NCBI GenBank assembly: GCA_037976565.1
Contig: CP137670.1
Span: 15,091,216 to 15,155,215 of the forward strand
Length of the DNA: 64,000 nt
Direction: 5' to 3'
DNA from: Mesocentrotus franciscanus
Lineage: Eukaryota > Echinodermata > Echinoidea > Camarodonta > Strongylocentrotidae
Shown here: in pieces, positions 12,001-23,728 of the stretch
Layout: the number at the start of each line of letters is the position of its first letter
How positions within the stretch are numbered: position 1 is the first letter of the stretch
Notes under the pieces: generated by a model
Seen by the model: only the letters and a program-made list of their open reading frames with translations
Databases searched by the model: none
Told to the model about the DNA's origin: nothing
Program-made: the position numbers and the translations under genes

Positions 12001-15000
12001 AGCAGCACGTTGGCGCTTGCAGTATGGGTCTCGTGAGGGCAATATATGTGGTATAAATATACAGTCAAACCTGTCTATAGCGACCACACAAGGGAAACAC
12101 AAATATTGGCCGTTGTAGACAGGTGGCCGTTGTGGACAGGTGGCCGTTTGCGGTCATTTTGATTTTGAATAATTGATTGACAGCCACTCACATGGCCTCT
12201 CGCAGACCCGCCAATGCGACCAACAGCAGCCGTGTAGCGAGCGGGTAGCAACCAGCCACAGCAGCGCAATTTCGCTCACACAGTCAAACGGTTGTCGGCA
12301 CAGCGGCTTACTATAAAGCTACATGTAGATCTAATGGTCATTTACACACAATAAAACTATTCAACCCCAAGCTCTTCAATCAAAACATTTAATTACCGAC
12401 AGGATATTGTTTCTTGCACATTTTATGAAAACATAACAATGCAGAGTCATTGTCATGAACTTCAATCGATGACTCGATTGTTCGTCGCGCCGCACAGGCT
12501 AGGCAAGGCCTGGCAAGTGATGACGTAAGCGGAGCCTGTCTGTCAATCAAATTTTTCAGGCTCGGTCATCTTGATTTCTTGGTCGCTTTACGGCTGGCCC
12601 TGGCGGTCGTTGTGTGGGCATTTTCGGTGGCCAGCGGAAGCAAAATGAGTGGCTGCTGGTCGCGTTAGACAGGTGGTCGTTGTGGACAGGTCCTTAACTA
12701 CATGAAATCTCATGGGGGGAATTTAAGTGGTCATTATGGACAGGTGGTCGTTAACACAGGTTTGACTGTATATCTCCCAAAGGTAAACCCAGTCAATATT
12801 TTTATTGTTATCCAAATCAGACATCTAGAGCAAATACAGAAATCAACCATGACAATCTCAAGAACTGAAAATTTAACATCATCTTACCTTATTTGTCATG
12901 CTGAACTCTTTGACATACACGTAAGTTTACCACAGATTTACATGTACAATGTACATGTAAGTAGACATCTCTACTAAATGCATTCCAATCGGTGAAGTTT
13001 CAAAACTGTCTAAACATCCAAACGAGTAATATCCGTAGGAAGAAGTTTTTCTGAATGCTGGCGAAACACAGAAATCCAAAACTATGTTAAAACTGTTATA
13101 ACACTCAACATATGTACATAATCTCCATGCTCAAGTTTAGTCCTTGAAATAATTGATGGTGACATTGCAGTTCTTAAATACGAACGGTGATCGTTGTACC
13201 TGCATCCTTCTTGATCTGCTCCTACTAGATGCTATCGTTGATCCCGTGGCAATTTGTTAATTGTTCACAACTGGTTGCAAGACATCATTTACTGGTGCAG
13301 GGACTGCTACTTCATGCTGGATAATATTGGTTTCTTCACATTCAAACTCAAGAGACAACTGCGAACACAAGTCAAAGTTAACATCAAGGTCATCATCATT
13401 TTGTAACAGTGTAAGAGCAGCATTTGGAGCTGCAGCAGCAGATCTCATATCGGTAGCACTAGAAGATGAGGCAATAGTAACTGTAGCGGGTGGGGTGCTG
13501 TAATATCAGCTGGTGGTGGTGACACTGTAGCTGGTAAAGGGGTTTCCTTTGGCAGATTTCTGATCCTGAGGGCCTGTGCCAAAGTAGACGACATTTCATA
13601 CTTTCTATCATTGCTCACACGGCCAGTATATGAAGCCAGACTGCCTTCATCGTTGTGTCCTGACACTTGACAGATATCCTTTCTTGCAAATCCTCCAGTA
13701 TCAAGGATTCTGAAGCATGTGGCTCTAACACAATGGTTTGTATAGACTTTGGACAAACCAACTTTCTTTGAGATTGTTGCCATCATGTTGCCAAGACTAT
13801 TTTTCCCAAGTGGAGTCTTCTTATACCAAGGTCCACAGTCTGGAGCAGAAGTTTTAGGGGTCTGGATAAGGCTGTCGCTCTTTTTGCTTAGCTTTAAATG
13901 GTACTTCTTGAAGGATGCAACAGGACAATCAGCCCTGCCCGTTAAATACATACGCCCACCATCAGTTCGAGAAGTGAGATTGTCCTCCCGTGTCTTTATT
14001 TATATCTCATCTACATTTTGAGTGACAAATTCATGTCCATTCTCATCGGTTTCGATATTGAAATTTTCTCTTCCTCTCCTACAAAAATAATGAGCAATCT
14101 CTGATCAGTTAATAATGACCGTATCAACCAATCCGAGTCCTATGCAAATACCTAAATTTCATCTAGATGCAAGTTAATGCGACATTGATGTATTTGTTCT
14201 AACAGATTTGGTTACATTTAGTTTAGTAAAGATGATCTTTTCTCTTTTGATACAGGTTGGCATCTCTGACGCCAAGTCTCATGCCAATGCAAAGACTATC
14301 TTATTACAGATGGGACATTTTTTCCAAGTTCAGGTATGTGTAAAACTCTAAGCCTGTTTCTAATATATTTATGTATTTTACTCTTGTACAAAGTCATGCT
14401 GCTGATCTGAAACAGAAATAAATAGCAACATTCTTTCTTAATGATTTTTATGCCTCCGCTACAAAGTAGCCGGAGGCATTATCTTTTCTGGTTGTCCGTC
14501 CGTCCGTATGTACGTCCCGTTCTCGTGATCGCGTTATCTCAAGAACCGATTGATGCATTACCGCCAAACTTGGGTCATGTATGTATCTTGCAGAGCCAAT
14601 GAACTGATTAGATTTTGGGGTCACGAGGTCAAAGGTCACAGGGCTGATAATGTATATAAAAATAGCTTGTGATCGCATTATCATGAGAACCGATAGACAG
14701 ATTACCATCAAACTCAAGACATGTTTATGTATATCTTGCAGAGTCAGTGAACTGATTAGATTTTAGGGTCGTAAGGTCAAAGGTCATGGGGCTCATTATG
14801 TATGCCTATAAATAGCTTGTGAACACATTGTCATTAGAACCAACAGATCGATTACAATCAAACTTGAATTTTAAAAATTGCTTCCATTTTGGTTTGTAAA
14901 ATTGCTCTGTGGCAGAGGCATCATTTTCGACTGCGCGCAGTCGAAGTTCTATCTAGTTTTCTCTGTTTCATTATCTCCTCTTTCTCTTTTTGTTTAACGA

Positions 15001-16419
15001 TCTATTCACATATGTCTCTGTGTATCTCTGTCTATCCTCAACTTTCCATGATTTCTCTCTCTTTCTCTTCTGTTGGTATATACACTGTACATGTATCTCT
15101 TTTCCTTTCTGTCTATCTTTCTCTCTCTCTCTCTCTGTTTTATATTCCTTGCTGCATTGCTGTCATGAGATTATTAAAATAATCACTCTTTCTTTCTGTA
15201 TCTCTCTGTAGGATGATTATCTAGATTGTTATGGTGCGCCAGAGGTCATTGGTAAGGTTGGTACCGACATCGAAGAGAATAAATGTGGCTGGTTAGTCGT
15301 CCAAGCCCTACAGAGGGTTACCCCGGATCAGAGGAAAATCCTTGAGGTACGCCCCATTTTTTGTTTTTTATTCCCCATGTGATGTTATGGCTTATATGAA
15401 GTGCCAGTACTCACAATTTTTGGATGCTCCTTTCCTCTGAATCGTAGAGTCATCACGCCATTCATGTGATGGTATACATATTGGAGCTGATGTGGCCATT
15501 GCTCCCAGTAAAAAGTTTGCAATGCACCACGATACCAATGTTTTGGTATACAATGCACAACGATACCAACGTTTAATTATACAATGCACCACGATACCAA
15601 TGTTTACTTATACAATGCACCACGTTACAAATATGTATAGGTACCGTGAATCTCTGTGTATACGACGCACCCCTATTTTTAAGACAAAAAGAAATTTTTG
15701 TGGCTTTTTGGGGGGCTTTTTTTGCTTTTTGATGCTTTTGATTCGTTTTTGAAACTAAAGATGACAGACAAATCTTCCTCCGAGTCCAAACAGAAATAAG
15801 GACATAGGCTAGTTTGGTTCTAGTTTCTGAATGTTTAGGTGTACAATGCACCACGATACCAATGTTTACTTATACAATGCACCACAATACCAAAGTCTAC
15901 TTGTACAATGCACCATGATACAAATATTTATAGGTATACAATGCACCGCGGTACCAATATTTAGCTAGGCAAAATTTGGTATTAAGTGTTCGCATCATCC
16001 TTCAGAACCTCAATCAGAATAAACTTAAATTTCGTAGCTATGGGTTTGAGATTTTGGATATAATTTACTATTAGCTGCTGTGGTGATGGGCTTTTCGTGT
16101 CATATTTCATCTGTGGCTTCGAAACAGCTGTTGATAACAGTTGGGCCTGTTTAATAGTTTATCAGAGCTTATGATTGTAATATGGAGGCTTTTTGTTGTT
16201 TCTTACTTCTATCAACAGGCTAACTATGGCATTGATGATGCAGAGAAGGTAGCAAAGGTCAAGGACCTTTACACGACCCTTGACCTAGAGGGCGTTTACA
16301 GGTCGTACGAGGAATCCAGCTACAACGACTTAATGGACATGATTAACAGCCATAGCGAAACATTACCTAAGGATATATTTGTCGCTTTTGCCAAGAGGAT
16401 ATATAAAAGGAACAAGTAG
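5909..16419 (+). CDS. FDPS: Farnesyl pyrophosphate synthase, nine coding exons (frameshifted in exon 2)
   Basis: This enzyme condenses isopentenyl diphosphate with dimethylallyl and then geranyl diphosphate to make farnesyl diphosphate in the mevalonate pathway. Coding exons are 5909-6037, 7213-7352, 8321-8401, 9264-9386, 10189-10277, 11483-11555, 14256-14333, 15212-15346 and 16219-16419. All introns are GT-AG and all phases agree. The product is about 349 residues, against about 353 for cytosolic human FDPS. Seen in order: [15 protein letters not shown] motif (exon 2), first Asp-rich motif DDMMD preceded by Tyr-Phe at -5/-4 (aromatic residues there are typical of a C15-product enzyme), [17 protein letters not shown], second Asp-rich motif DDYLD, and the basic C-terminus YKRNK. 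Exon 2 is one base short of the family frame near 7237-7244. The start is the first ATG after the acceptor at 5892 and gives a family-like N-terminus. The single-base loss is either a sequence error or a null allele. Confidence 0.95.
6468..6858 (+). repeat. Dispersed repeat in FDPS intron 1 (inverted copy at 31.9-32.3 kb)
   Basis: It shares long stretches with the reverse complement of 31935-32335, including GAGTATGGTAAAACCGGTCA and ACACCATATCACAGACACTG. No coding domain is recognised. It is an unclassified interspersed element present in introns of both genes of this window. Confidence 0.75.
7213..7352 (+). CDS. FDPS: FDPS coding exon 2 (one-base deletion)
   Basis: The acceptor is TATATTTCAG and the donor TGG|GTAAGA. 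The first half reads MLVYNVPGG in one frame; the second half reads [14 protein letters not shown] to GWCVEW in the next. Family members have GGKxNRGL here, so one base is missing around 7237-7244 (an A in GGAGGAAGAGA). The exon is 140 nt; 141 would restore phase 0 at both ends. Confidence 0.9.
7386..7482 (+). pseudogene. Partial duplicate of FDPS exon 2 in intron 2
   Basis: The 73 bases from ACGGTGGTC at 7387 align without gaps to exon 2 from 7257, with about 14 mismatches (roughly 81% identity by hand count). The copy translates as [19 protein letters not shown] in place of [19 protein letters not shown]. It begins right after TTTTTTTAG, an acceptor-like sequence. A short phrase, CTGCCATTGTTGGTCATTT, occurs on both sides (7362 and 7454), showing the copy was part of a local tandem duplication. 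It lacks the GWCVEW end and a good donor, so it is probably not a functional alternative exon. Confidence 0.8.
8321..8401 (+). CDS. FDPS: FDPS coding exon 3 (first Asp-rich motif)
   Basis: It encodes 27 residues, [20 protein letters not shown] then HPCWYKK. It contains DDMMD, which binds Mg2+ and the allylic diphosphate, and the adjacent TRRG arginine pair. The acceptor is TTTTCGGGTACAG, the donor AAG|GTAAGA, phase 0 at both ends. Confidence 0.95.
8345..8795 (+). repeat. Alternating 96/82-bp tandem array built from FDPS exon 3 and its donor
   Basis: Five units each start with GATATGATGGATCAGTCT-like sequence, at 8345, 8441, 8523, 8619 and 8701. The spacings are exactly 96, 82, 96 and 82, so the higher-order period is 178 bp. 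The first unit is the 3' part of the functional exon 3. Units 1, 3 and 5 have donors AAG|GTAAGA (8402, 8580, 8758); units 2 and 4 have AAG|GTAAAA (8502, 8680). Units 2 and 4 carry a longer variant (ATTGAAAACATG) that breaks the frame; unit 3 keeps the reading frame with Cys changed to Phe. GGT/GAT-rich spacers follow each donor. Confidence 0.92.
9264..9386 (+). CDS. FDPS: FDPS coding exon 4
   Basis: It encodes 41 residues from [12 protein letters not shown] through [11 protein letters not shown] to [13 protein letters not shown]. The acceptor is TTCTTTTTGCAG. The donor CATGAG|GTTCGT is GT but lacks the usual A at +3; the position is fixed by phase 0 and by family alignment to the next exon. 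Confidence 0.92.
9616..9732 (+). repeat. Possible SINE 3' end with ATT tail
   Basis: Sequence ending CTTCCCTGGGTAAACCAGACC is followed by seven or so ATT units. The layout matches the 3' end of an ATT-tailed SINE, but no A/B-box head was seen. Confidence 0.35.
10189..10277 (+). CDS. FDPS: FDPS coding exon 5
   Basis: It encodes [20 protein letters not shown] then RDLNRFTEQ plus two bases of Arg. GQSLDLL is a conserved prenyltransferase block. The acceptor is CATTGCTCTTGCAG and the donor AG|GTACTT, phase 2. Confidence 0.94.
10442..10697. repeat. Inverted repeat in FDPS intron 5
   Basis: GGTTTGAAAGTTCTT at 10442 and TCTAGAGTTCAGACATCTTC at 10501 are matched in reverse complement at about 10639-10697. 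A further pair, GCCAATTTTCC and GGAAAATTGGC, surrounds the centre near 10580. It is a small foldback element with no coding capacity. Confidence 0.7.
11483..11555 (+). CDS. FDPS: FDPS coding exon 6
   Basis: One base completes Arg, then come 24 residues, [20 protein letters not shown] and AMHM. The K-T-x-x-Y block after the first Asp-rich motif is conserved in FPP synthases. The acceptor is TTTCACATACAG and the donor ATG|GTGAGT, phase 0. Confidence 0.95.
12060..12770. mobile_element. MITE with TACAGTCAAACCTG terminal repeats
   Basis: The left end TACAGTCAAACCTGTC is mirrored by GGTTTGACTGTA on the right. Subterminal repeats of GGTGGTCGTTGTGGACAGG occur near both ends. It is about 711 bp, non-coding and flanked by TA, compatible with a TA target. 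A short relative lies at 18137-18225. The transposase class cannot be assigned from the ends alone. Confidence 0.8.
13257..14108 (-). pseudogene. Broken Crypton-type tyrosine recombinase, antisense in FDPS intron 6
   Basis: Read on the - strand, the segment begins [14 protein letters not shown] and continues to an in-frame TAA (about 13998). It then resumes in the same frame as [36 protein letters not shown], the box NHCVRATC (His-x-x-Arg) and [17 protein letters not shown] (His and candidate nucleophile Tyr). This order matches the DUF3504/Crypton tyrosine recombinase domain, also found in host genes such as ZMYM2 and KCTD1 relatives. A frameshift near 13490 splits the C-terminal acidic tail, which ends with a stop near 13257. 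The stop and the frameshift indicate a decayed element rather than a host gene. Confidence 0.78.
14256..14333 (+). CDS. FDPS: FDPS coding exon 7
   Basis: It encodes 26 residues, [20 protein letters not shown] then HFFQVQ, the helix leading into the second Asp-rich motif. The acceptor is TCTTTTGATACAG and the donor CAG|GTATGT, phase 0. Confidence 0.94.
14450..14958. repeat. Dispersed repeat with 148-bp internal tandem units, FDPS intron 7
   Basis: It starts TGCCTCCGCTACAAAGTAGC and includes the TCCGTCCGTCCG and GAGGTCAAAGGTCA words seen in many invertebrate dispersed repeats. The unit beginning GTGATCGCGTTATC recurs at 14523, about 14671 and, truncated, about 14819, a period of about 148 bp. 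It ends near GACTGCGCGCAGTCGAAG. It is non-coding. Confidence 0.7.
15212..15346 (+). CDS. FDPS: FDPS coding exon 8 (second Asp-rich motif)
   Basis: It encodes 45 residues starting [20 protein letters not shown] and continuing [13 protein letters not shown] to RKILE. DDYLD is the second Mg-diphosphate motif; the Lys of GKVGTDI and the NKCGW block are also conserved. The acceptor lies after TATCTCTCTGTAG and the donor is GAG|GTACGC, phase 0. Confidence 0.96.
15520..15965. repeat. Degenerate minisatellite of about 30 bp, FDPS intron 8
   Basis: The word ATACAATGCACCACGATACC recurs about every 30 bp at 15520-15625 and again at 15840-15965. The two blocks are separated by about 215 bp of other sequence. 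Confidence 0.75.
16219..16419 (+). CDS. FDPS: FDPS coding exon 9 and stop
   Basis: It encodes 66 residues from [20 protein letters not shown] to the C-terminus FAFAK-like block ending AKRIYKRNK, then TAG. The basic C-terminal tail corresponds to the YKRRK end of human FDPS, which closes over the isopentenyl diphosphate site. The acceptor is TTCTATCAACAG. Confidence 0.95.
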   Translation, partial: ANYGIDDAEKVAKVKDLYTTLDLEGVYRSYEESSYNDLMDMINSHSETLPKDIFVAFAKRIYKRNK

Positions 16420-16530
16420 ATATAAATTTTAATGAAATGAATGTTTTTGTAATTGTGCCGATTCAAAAAGGTATACAAATAGGTCTGGACTGGACGTAAT
16501 ATGTTCATGAAAACGGAATTCTATCCATGT

Positions 16531-16536
16531 AATAAA
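16531..16536 (+). other. Candidate FDPS polyadenylation signal
   Basis: AATAAA occurs about 112 nt after the FDPS stop codon. No competing gene lies between. Confidence 0.55.
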
Positions 16537-16872
16537 AATGACTCATTGCTTAAAAATTCAAAGGAAACTCATTATAACCCTGGAAAACTAGTGATCAAAT
16601 ACTACCAAATACTTGTTTGTATTTACATTACCTATTACTGCCGTTTGTATTAGAAATATTTTGTTAAAGATTCTTTGCAAACATAACTCTTGCTAGATCC
16701 ACTTATATGAAAGGTGATTGTAAGAAATACTATTTTTATATAAGTTGCTTTGTGGTGATAAGGGTCGATTCTTCATGCACAACTATAGACAAGCAATCTC
16801 AATACTGGTTTGCTCACCATATCTAAAATATGTAAATAGTTTAAGTATACAAAAGTGAATAATACTTTGAAA

Positions 16873-17132
16873 GGTGTCGTGGTCGAGTGGATATGGATCA
16901 CAAGGTACGCGGTTTGAGTTCCGCCGTGGCACGAATGTCCTTTGGCAAGACATTAATTTACATTTGCCACACTCGACCCAGGTGAGGTAAATGGGTACCT
17001 GGTAGGATTATCCCTTGAAATGCACTGTGCGCTGATAACGGCTACCGGAGCTAAAGCTAGGGTAATAATTTCCAGAGCTCCTTGGAAGCGCATGATATGC
17101 AAGAGCGGAAAATTATTATTATTATTATTATT
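16873..17132 (+). mobile_element. tRNA-derived SINE with ATT tail
   Basis: The head GGTGTCGTGGTCGAGTGG resembles an A box and GGTTTGAGTTCCGCC resembles a B box of the RNA polymerase III promoter. A tRNA-unrelated body follows, with a tail of about eight ATT units. The head is shorter than in the copy at 28100 because the CACCTGACTG segment is missing. Confidence 0.8.
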
Positions 17133-17597
17133 CAATAGACCAATTGACACCATGTTTTCAACTGTATGAAAGCATCTACCCCAAGACTTATGACGAACTG
17201 TAGCGGTAACTCAATTTATTTTCAATGTAAGAATACAGGGTGCATACATGTAATGTACATTGGATGCTGCTATGTCAGAGAAGCCTCTGGGAAACTTTGG
17301 GGGTCATTGTCATAACCATTAGAGTAGAAGCATACATAATATTTTGAGTGCAAAGAGAAACAAGTCATTGAAGTACACAAATTTCGACATTTCTTATTCA
17401 AAATTATTGGTATGGAAAAGATGGAAAATACTTTTTCCTTGCACATGAATTGATGATCTAATGATTTTGGTAATGATTTTGGTTTTTAGTAAATGTATAA
17501 TAGCAGAGTATTGTATGAAGTAAAATCAGAAAAGCAAGGTAATACCCATGTGTGTAACATGCGGTCTCATACGCTTGGGTAATTTGTCTGTTTGAAG

Positions 17598-18059
17598 CTA
17601 GCCTATCCGATAGGCGTCAGGCTTTATGGCAAGTATACTAATCGCGTTATGGAGACTGACTTCGGCACGGGCGTCAGCCCGAGCGCCTATCATCACTGGT
17701 GAACTCATCATTATTCATATATGTTTTTCGTATGTGTGACGAGTGTGTTTACTCATGCATGATTCATAAGACTAGCCTTATTTGGTGAGCGAACCCTTCT
17801 ATTCAACCAATCATGAGTTCATAACGTCATGACCTCATCGCTCATTGGCCTATTTTGGTCAATGAACATGAATATTAATGAAAGGGCTTTGCAGGGGGTT
17901 CGTAGATTTTCTACGAACGAAACAATGTACATAAGAAAAAATAAACTTTTCGCATCCACCAGTGATGATAGGCGCTGGGCTGACGCCCGCGCCGATGTTT
18001 GTCTCCATAACGCGATTAGTATACTTGCCATAAAGCCCGACGCCTATCGGATAGGCTAG
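17598..18059. mobile_element. Foldback element with about 105-bp terminal inverted repeats and 7-bp target duplication
   Basis: The ends CTAGCCTATCCGATAGGCGT and its complement define arms of about 105 bp (17598-17702 and 17957-18059). TTTGAAG flanks both ends (17591-17597 and 18060-18066), a 7-bp target-site duplication. No transposase open frame is present. Confidence 0.85.
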
Positions 18060-18136
18060 TTTGAAGCCAGAAGGGTGTTAACTAACATGCTCCTATATTT
18101 ACTCCTACTCTTCTCTGTAGGAGAGCAAATATATAA

Positions 18137-18225
18137 TACAGTCAAACATGTCTATAGCAACTGCTCAAGGGAAACACAAAAGTGGTCTTTGTAGACAGGT
18201 GGTCACTAAAGCAGGTTTGACTGTA
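18137..18225. mobile_element. Short TACAGTCAAAC MITE
   Basis: This 89-bp element begins TACAGTCAAACATG and ends AGGTTTGACTGTA. It shares AAGGGAAACACAAA and the GTAGACAGGTGGTC word with the 711-bp element at 12060, so it is probably an internal-deletion derivative. Confidence 0.8.
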
Positions 18226-18723
18226 TATACGCAAATATACGTTTTCATGTTTTTTACTTTTTATATAATCATGTGAAAGTATTCAATGTATGATTTTCAT
18301 GAGTCACTTTCAAAATGATTACAGAACTACATTTATCTTAGTGGTAGAAGCAAACACTTAAAGACGCATAGGAGTGAGCTCTCTTGGGAATTCAACACTG
18401 TTCAGGTGTTTACCCAATTATTTTTATATTACAGGCATTGTCAATTACCAGGATTAGTCTTCGGTTTTATGACCAACAGGCCTTATGTAATGATTTGCAT
18501 ATTCCATCCATTCCCCCATATGGTAAAGTCATTATCTCACTTTTCCCTCACCCTGAGACTCTCCAAGAGACTAGGGGATATTTCTTGATAGGCCTACGGG
18601 TTTGCTGTGTGCAGACACACATTAATTGTATTTGCATCAAGTCTGATGTCAGCCAATCAGTATGGCCTTCTGCACATGGAAACTGACGACCCACTCCCTT
18701 TACAGTGTACCAATCACCAAACC

Positions 18724-19036
18724 AGGGGATTCACAAAGATCCTAAGTTGAATTTATCTCTAAGTTGGACTTAACAATTATGGAAAGCCATTAGCATCTTT
18801 GAAAATATTTTGCAAAAGTTATTTTAAAAGGCTTAAAATGTTGATTCAAATCATTAATATTTTCTATTATCAAGGAGATGTCATGTTCTTGATGTGGAAT
18901 AATTTATGAAAAGTCTAAAATAATTGAATTTTTGCTTTTGAATATATTTTATTTTTAGGCTACAAATGGCTCTCCATAATGTTTAAGTCTAACTTAGAGT
19001 TGAGTTTGACTTAGGATCTTTGTGAAACACTCCCAG
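18724..19036. mobile_element. Foldback MITE with CACAAAGATCCTAAGTT ends
   Basis: TTCACAAAGATCCTAAGTTG on the left is mirrored near 19008-19030. Internal arms repeat TCTAAGTTGGACTTAA in both orientations. It belongs with the elements at 26427, 27126 and 56947, which share GTGTTTCACAAAG ends. Confidence 0.8.
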
Positions 19037-19689
19037 GTTTTGCTCTTGATGTAAGGGGTTCCATGTCGCTGTACTGTAGTTAAACTGTGAGCTTCATATA
19101 TTTCTTTTACAAAGATATATTGCAGTTTAAGTGTACTCCCAGTAAATTGTAAAACGTCTTGTTGAGTAGACCACTCGATGCACGCACATAACAGGGCGCA
19201 CACGGAATCCAAGTCAGACTTGGGTTTCCTGCGCGCCCTATACGCAGGGTTTTATATTATCATTTTCTTCATACTCTTTAACCATTTACCTGTAGAATGC
19301 TAGGGAAAGTTTTTTAAGGTTGGTTGTATACATTTTACCAATACACAGATCATTTGTTTCTAAGGTGTACAGGTAGAGATGTAGCAATGTTAACCCTCAC
19401 ACAAAAGTCATATGTGTGTGAGAGTCACTTTAGCAATATATGTTCTGTAGACATTATAAATGGAAAATGAGTCTTATTTACATTAAATGCTGCATATTGT
19501 TTATCTTATATCTGTTTAAGCACTCTCTTTGGAATACAGGTGTGTACCCAGTAAGAAAAGTTGAGGAATGATTTCAAGGTGTATTATGTAGTAACATGTA
19601 TTGCCCCTGTGATATCTACAAAATATGATGGATGTAATAAAAATATCAATACTGAGCATTTTGTAATATATGAAATATATTTTTCAAAT

Positions 19690-19925
19690 TTTTCTAAATT
19701 AAGTGAAGTAGAAGAAACAACGGCGAAAAAGTGAGGGAGGGGCCAAAGAGAGAAAACAGACACGGACAGAGAAAGAGACAAAAGAAGAGAAGGAGAGAGA
19801 GAGGGAGAAAGCAAATAGAGAATGAAGAGAGAAGAGAGGATGAAGGAGAAAGATTGCGAGAACAAAATTAGAAAAGAGAGAGAAAGAAGAGGAAGATAAA
19901 TTAAAGGGAGAAGTCAAGGAAGGGA
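19690..19925. repeat. Purine-rich GA tract
   Basis: The + strand is almost entirely G and A, with repeated GAGA and AGAA words. Open frames on the - strand here are Ser/Leu/Phe-rich artefacts of this composition. Confidence 0.7.
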
Positions 19926-20139
19926 TCACAGGACAGGTGAAAAGGCTTAATGTTGGGAATATGAAGGAAAACGAAAAGATATGTGTTAATTCTTAGCAAA
20001 TAATATAGGCTAGGGGATTCCAGGAAATGGTTGCTACCTGTATGAATTATGTGACTTTAATTTGCTTCACATTGTATTCAGGAGCTACATGTGAATATGC
20101 ATTTAAAAGATGGTACCTTGACAACAATTTGTGTCTCTC

Positions 20140-21880
<1,741 letters not shown>

Positions 21881-21969
21881 CTTTAATCTCCTTTCTTACT
21901 CAAAACCACTACATCTTCATCACTTCAAATCTGTGCCCGTTCTTTTTTTTTACATACATGTAAATGTAT

Positions 21970-22045
21970 TTTTGATTCCAATCCAATCCAATCCAGGAAT
22001 TTATAAAGCGCCAATATCTAGTTGCCTAATCAAAGGCGCTGTATC
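21970..22045. repeat. Short dispersed repeat fragment
   Basis: CCAATCCAATCCAATCC is followed by TTTATAAAGCGCC and, 20-30 bp later, AAAGGCGCTGT. GCGCC/GGCGC words like these also occur near 3885 and 8998 and resemble the head of a dispersed element. Confidence 0.4.
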
Positions 22046-23430
22046 TGTATTAATTTTGTAGACAAACCCTATTCATAAATCTCCCAAACTATGTATCTCA
22101 TCAATTTTAATCCATGTTAAACCATTCTCATGGAAAGAACAAACGGTAGTATTTTTAGAACACAAATTAATGAGACCTACGGTATTACGAAAATTGAGAA
22201 ACAGTACAAACAGTTTTATTTACAAACATATTAACATTTGTACAATGTAAAATCAAGTGAGATAGGACCTAAATCTAATGGCACTTTGCTAGAAATGCAT
22301 AGACGACCCTATTACCCTTTATTATTCCATGGTAACTATTGTCAAATTCACTACTCCTACATGAGCCTAAGGCCACATTTATTACAAATGCACTTATTTT
22401 CTTCTTCATATTTTCAACAAACACATTTACCCATTACCAATCAGACACAAAGTTTATTCACTTTTCACAACCTGGTATCAAGTAAAATGTTTGATAATAA
22501 TTGTTTTTGTTTTAGATTTATGCTCTGAACTTGCATCTACAAATGACTGGTTTCTACTGTTTTTATAGATTATTTGAGCAAAGGGATCTTAATTGTCATA
22601 ACAAATTTGAACTGCATGGAATATTTTCACTGGTGCCTGCACATGCCTTCATGACTAGTGACGACCTTACATATGCAGACATGCTAGGTGCCGTTGTTAC
22701 AGATAACAAATTATTTAACAACTTCAAATTTGTAATGATAATTAAAATAAATATCACTAAAGAGAACATACAAAAGTTTTCCCTCACAACCATCCCTCAC
22801 AACCATCCCTTTTCAGTATTTGGCATCATGTGTGGCATCATGTGTGCCTAGAAGGGGAAAAGTGAACTAAATCACTGTAACCCTCGGGTCTCTCCTTCCG
22901 GTATAACTGATTGGGGGTGTGCAGGTGAACCACTACAGACACAGAACGAATACTGCAGTGGGTTCTTAACGTGAAAGGGTAAGTCCCCTCTACATGGGGC
23001 CTCCGTTTTAACGTCCTATCAGAGGGTTAGGATAGCATAGGATCAAACAAATACCATCAGAAACTGTACCCTTCACAGATTAGCACATTGTACTTACTAC
23101 TAAATTCCTCTACTTCTATATAACTAATTATTCTGAAGAAACTGCCAACATCCTACATACTATCATAAATGTACTCTCATTCTTAAAATGCAGACTTTTC
23201 TATAATACATTATAAAAGTATATTCTTGTAATTCTTATTTATATCAGTATCTACAAATAGGTAACTACAGCTAAGCTTCTAGCTAAAAACAAACAATCAC
23301 ATATTTTCATTGGCATTTCCAAAACCCTTTGAACCTGAAAATATATTTTGCAAAGAGCAACTAGATGGAGCAAAGAAATAAGGCAATTTTGCTGCATTTT
23401 TGTAGACAATCCCCCCCCCCTAATGCTCTA
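22046..23430. other. Intergenic, no gene seen
   Basis: No supportable coding sequence is present. The segment 22860-23040 is more G/C-rich and reads like part of an old dispersed repeat, but no boundaries are clear. Confidence 0.4.
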
Positions 23431-23728
23431 ATAGGCCATTTTCGTAATGTAACCAAATGTATAATTAAGTGCCTTGATATGAATTATTTCGTTCACCCAT
23501 TACAAATAATAGTATTTCATTAGACGGAATGCAAATTGCATATATTACGTGTTGCTAGGTAGGGCAAGCCATAATGTTTGTCCTACCTAGCAACAACTAA
23601 TGTCTGCAATTTGAATTCTGACTATTGAGATACATATATTCGTAAACAGGTGAATGAAATAATTTGTATCGAGGCACTTCAAAAATGCATACATCCATAA
23701 ATTTGATTACATTACAAAAATAGCGTAT
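23431..23728. mobile_element. Foldback MITE with ATAGGCCATTTTCG ends
   Basis: The left arm ATTTTCGTAATGTAACC with GTGCCTTGATA is mirrored by GATTACATTACAAAAATAGC and TATCGAGGCAC on the right. The centre has a second hairpin, TTGCTAGGTAGG and CCTACCTAGCAA. A relative lies at 30642-30874. Confidence 0.75.
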
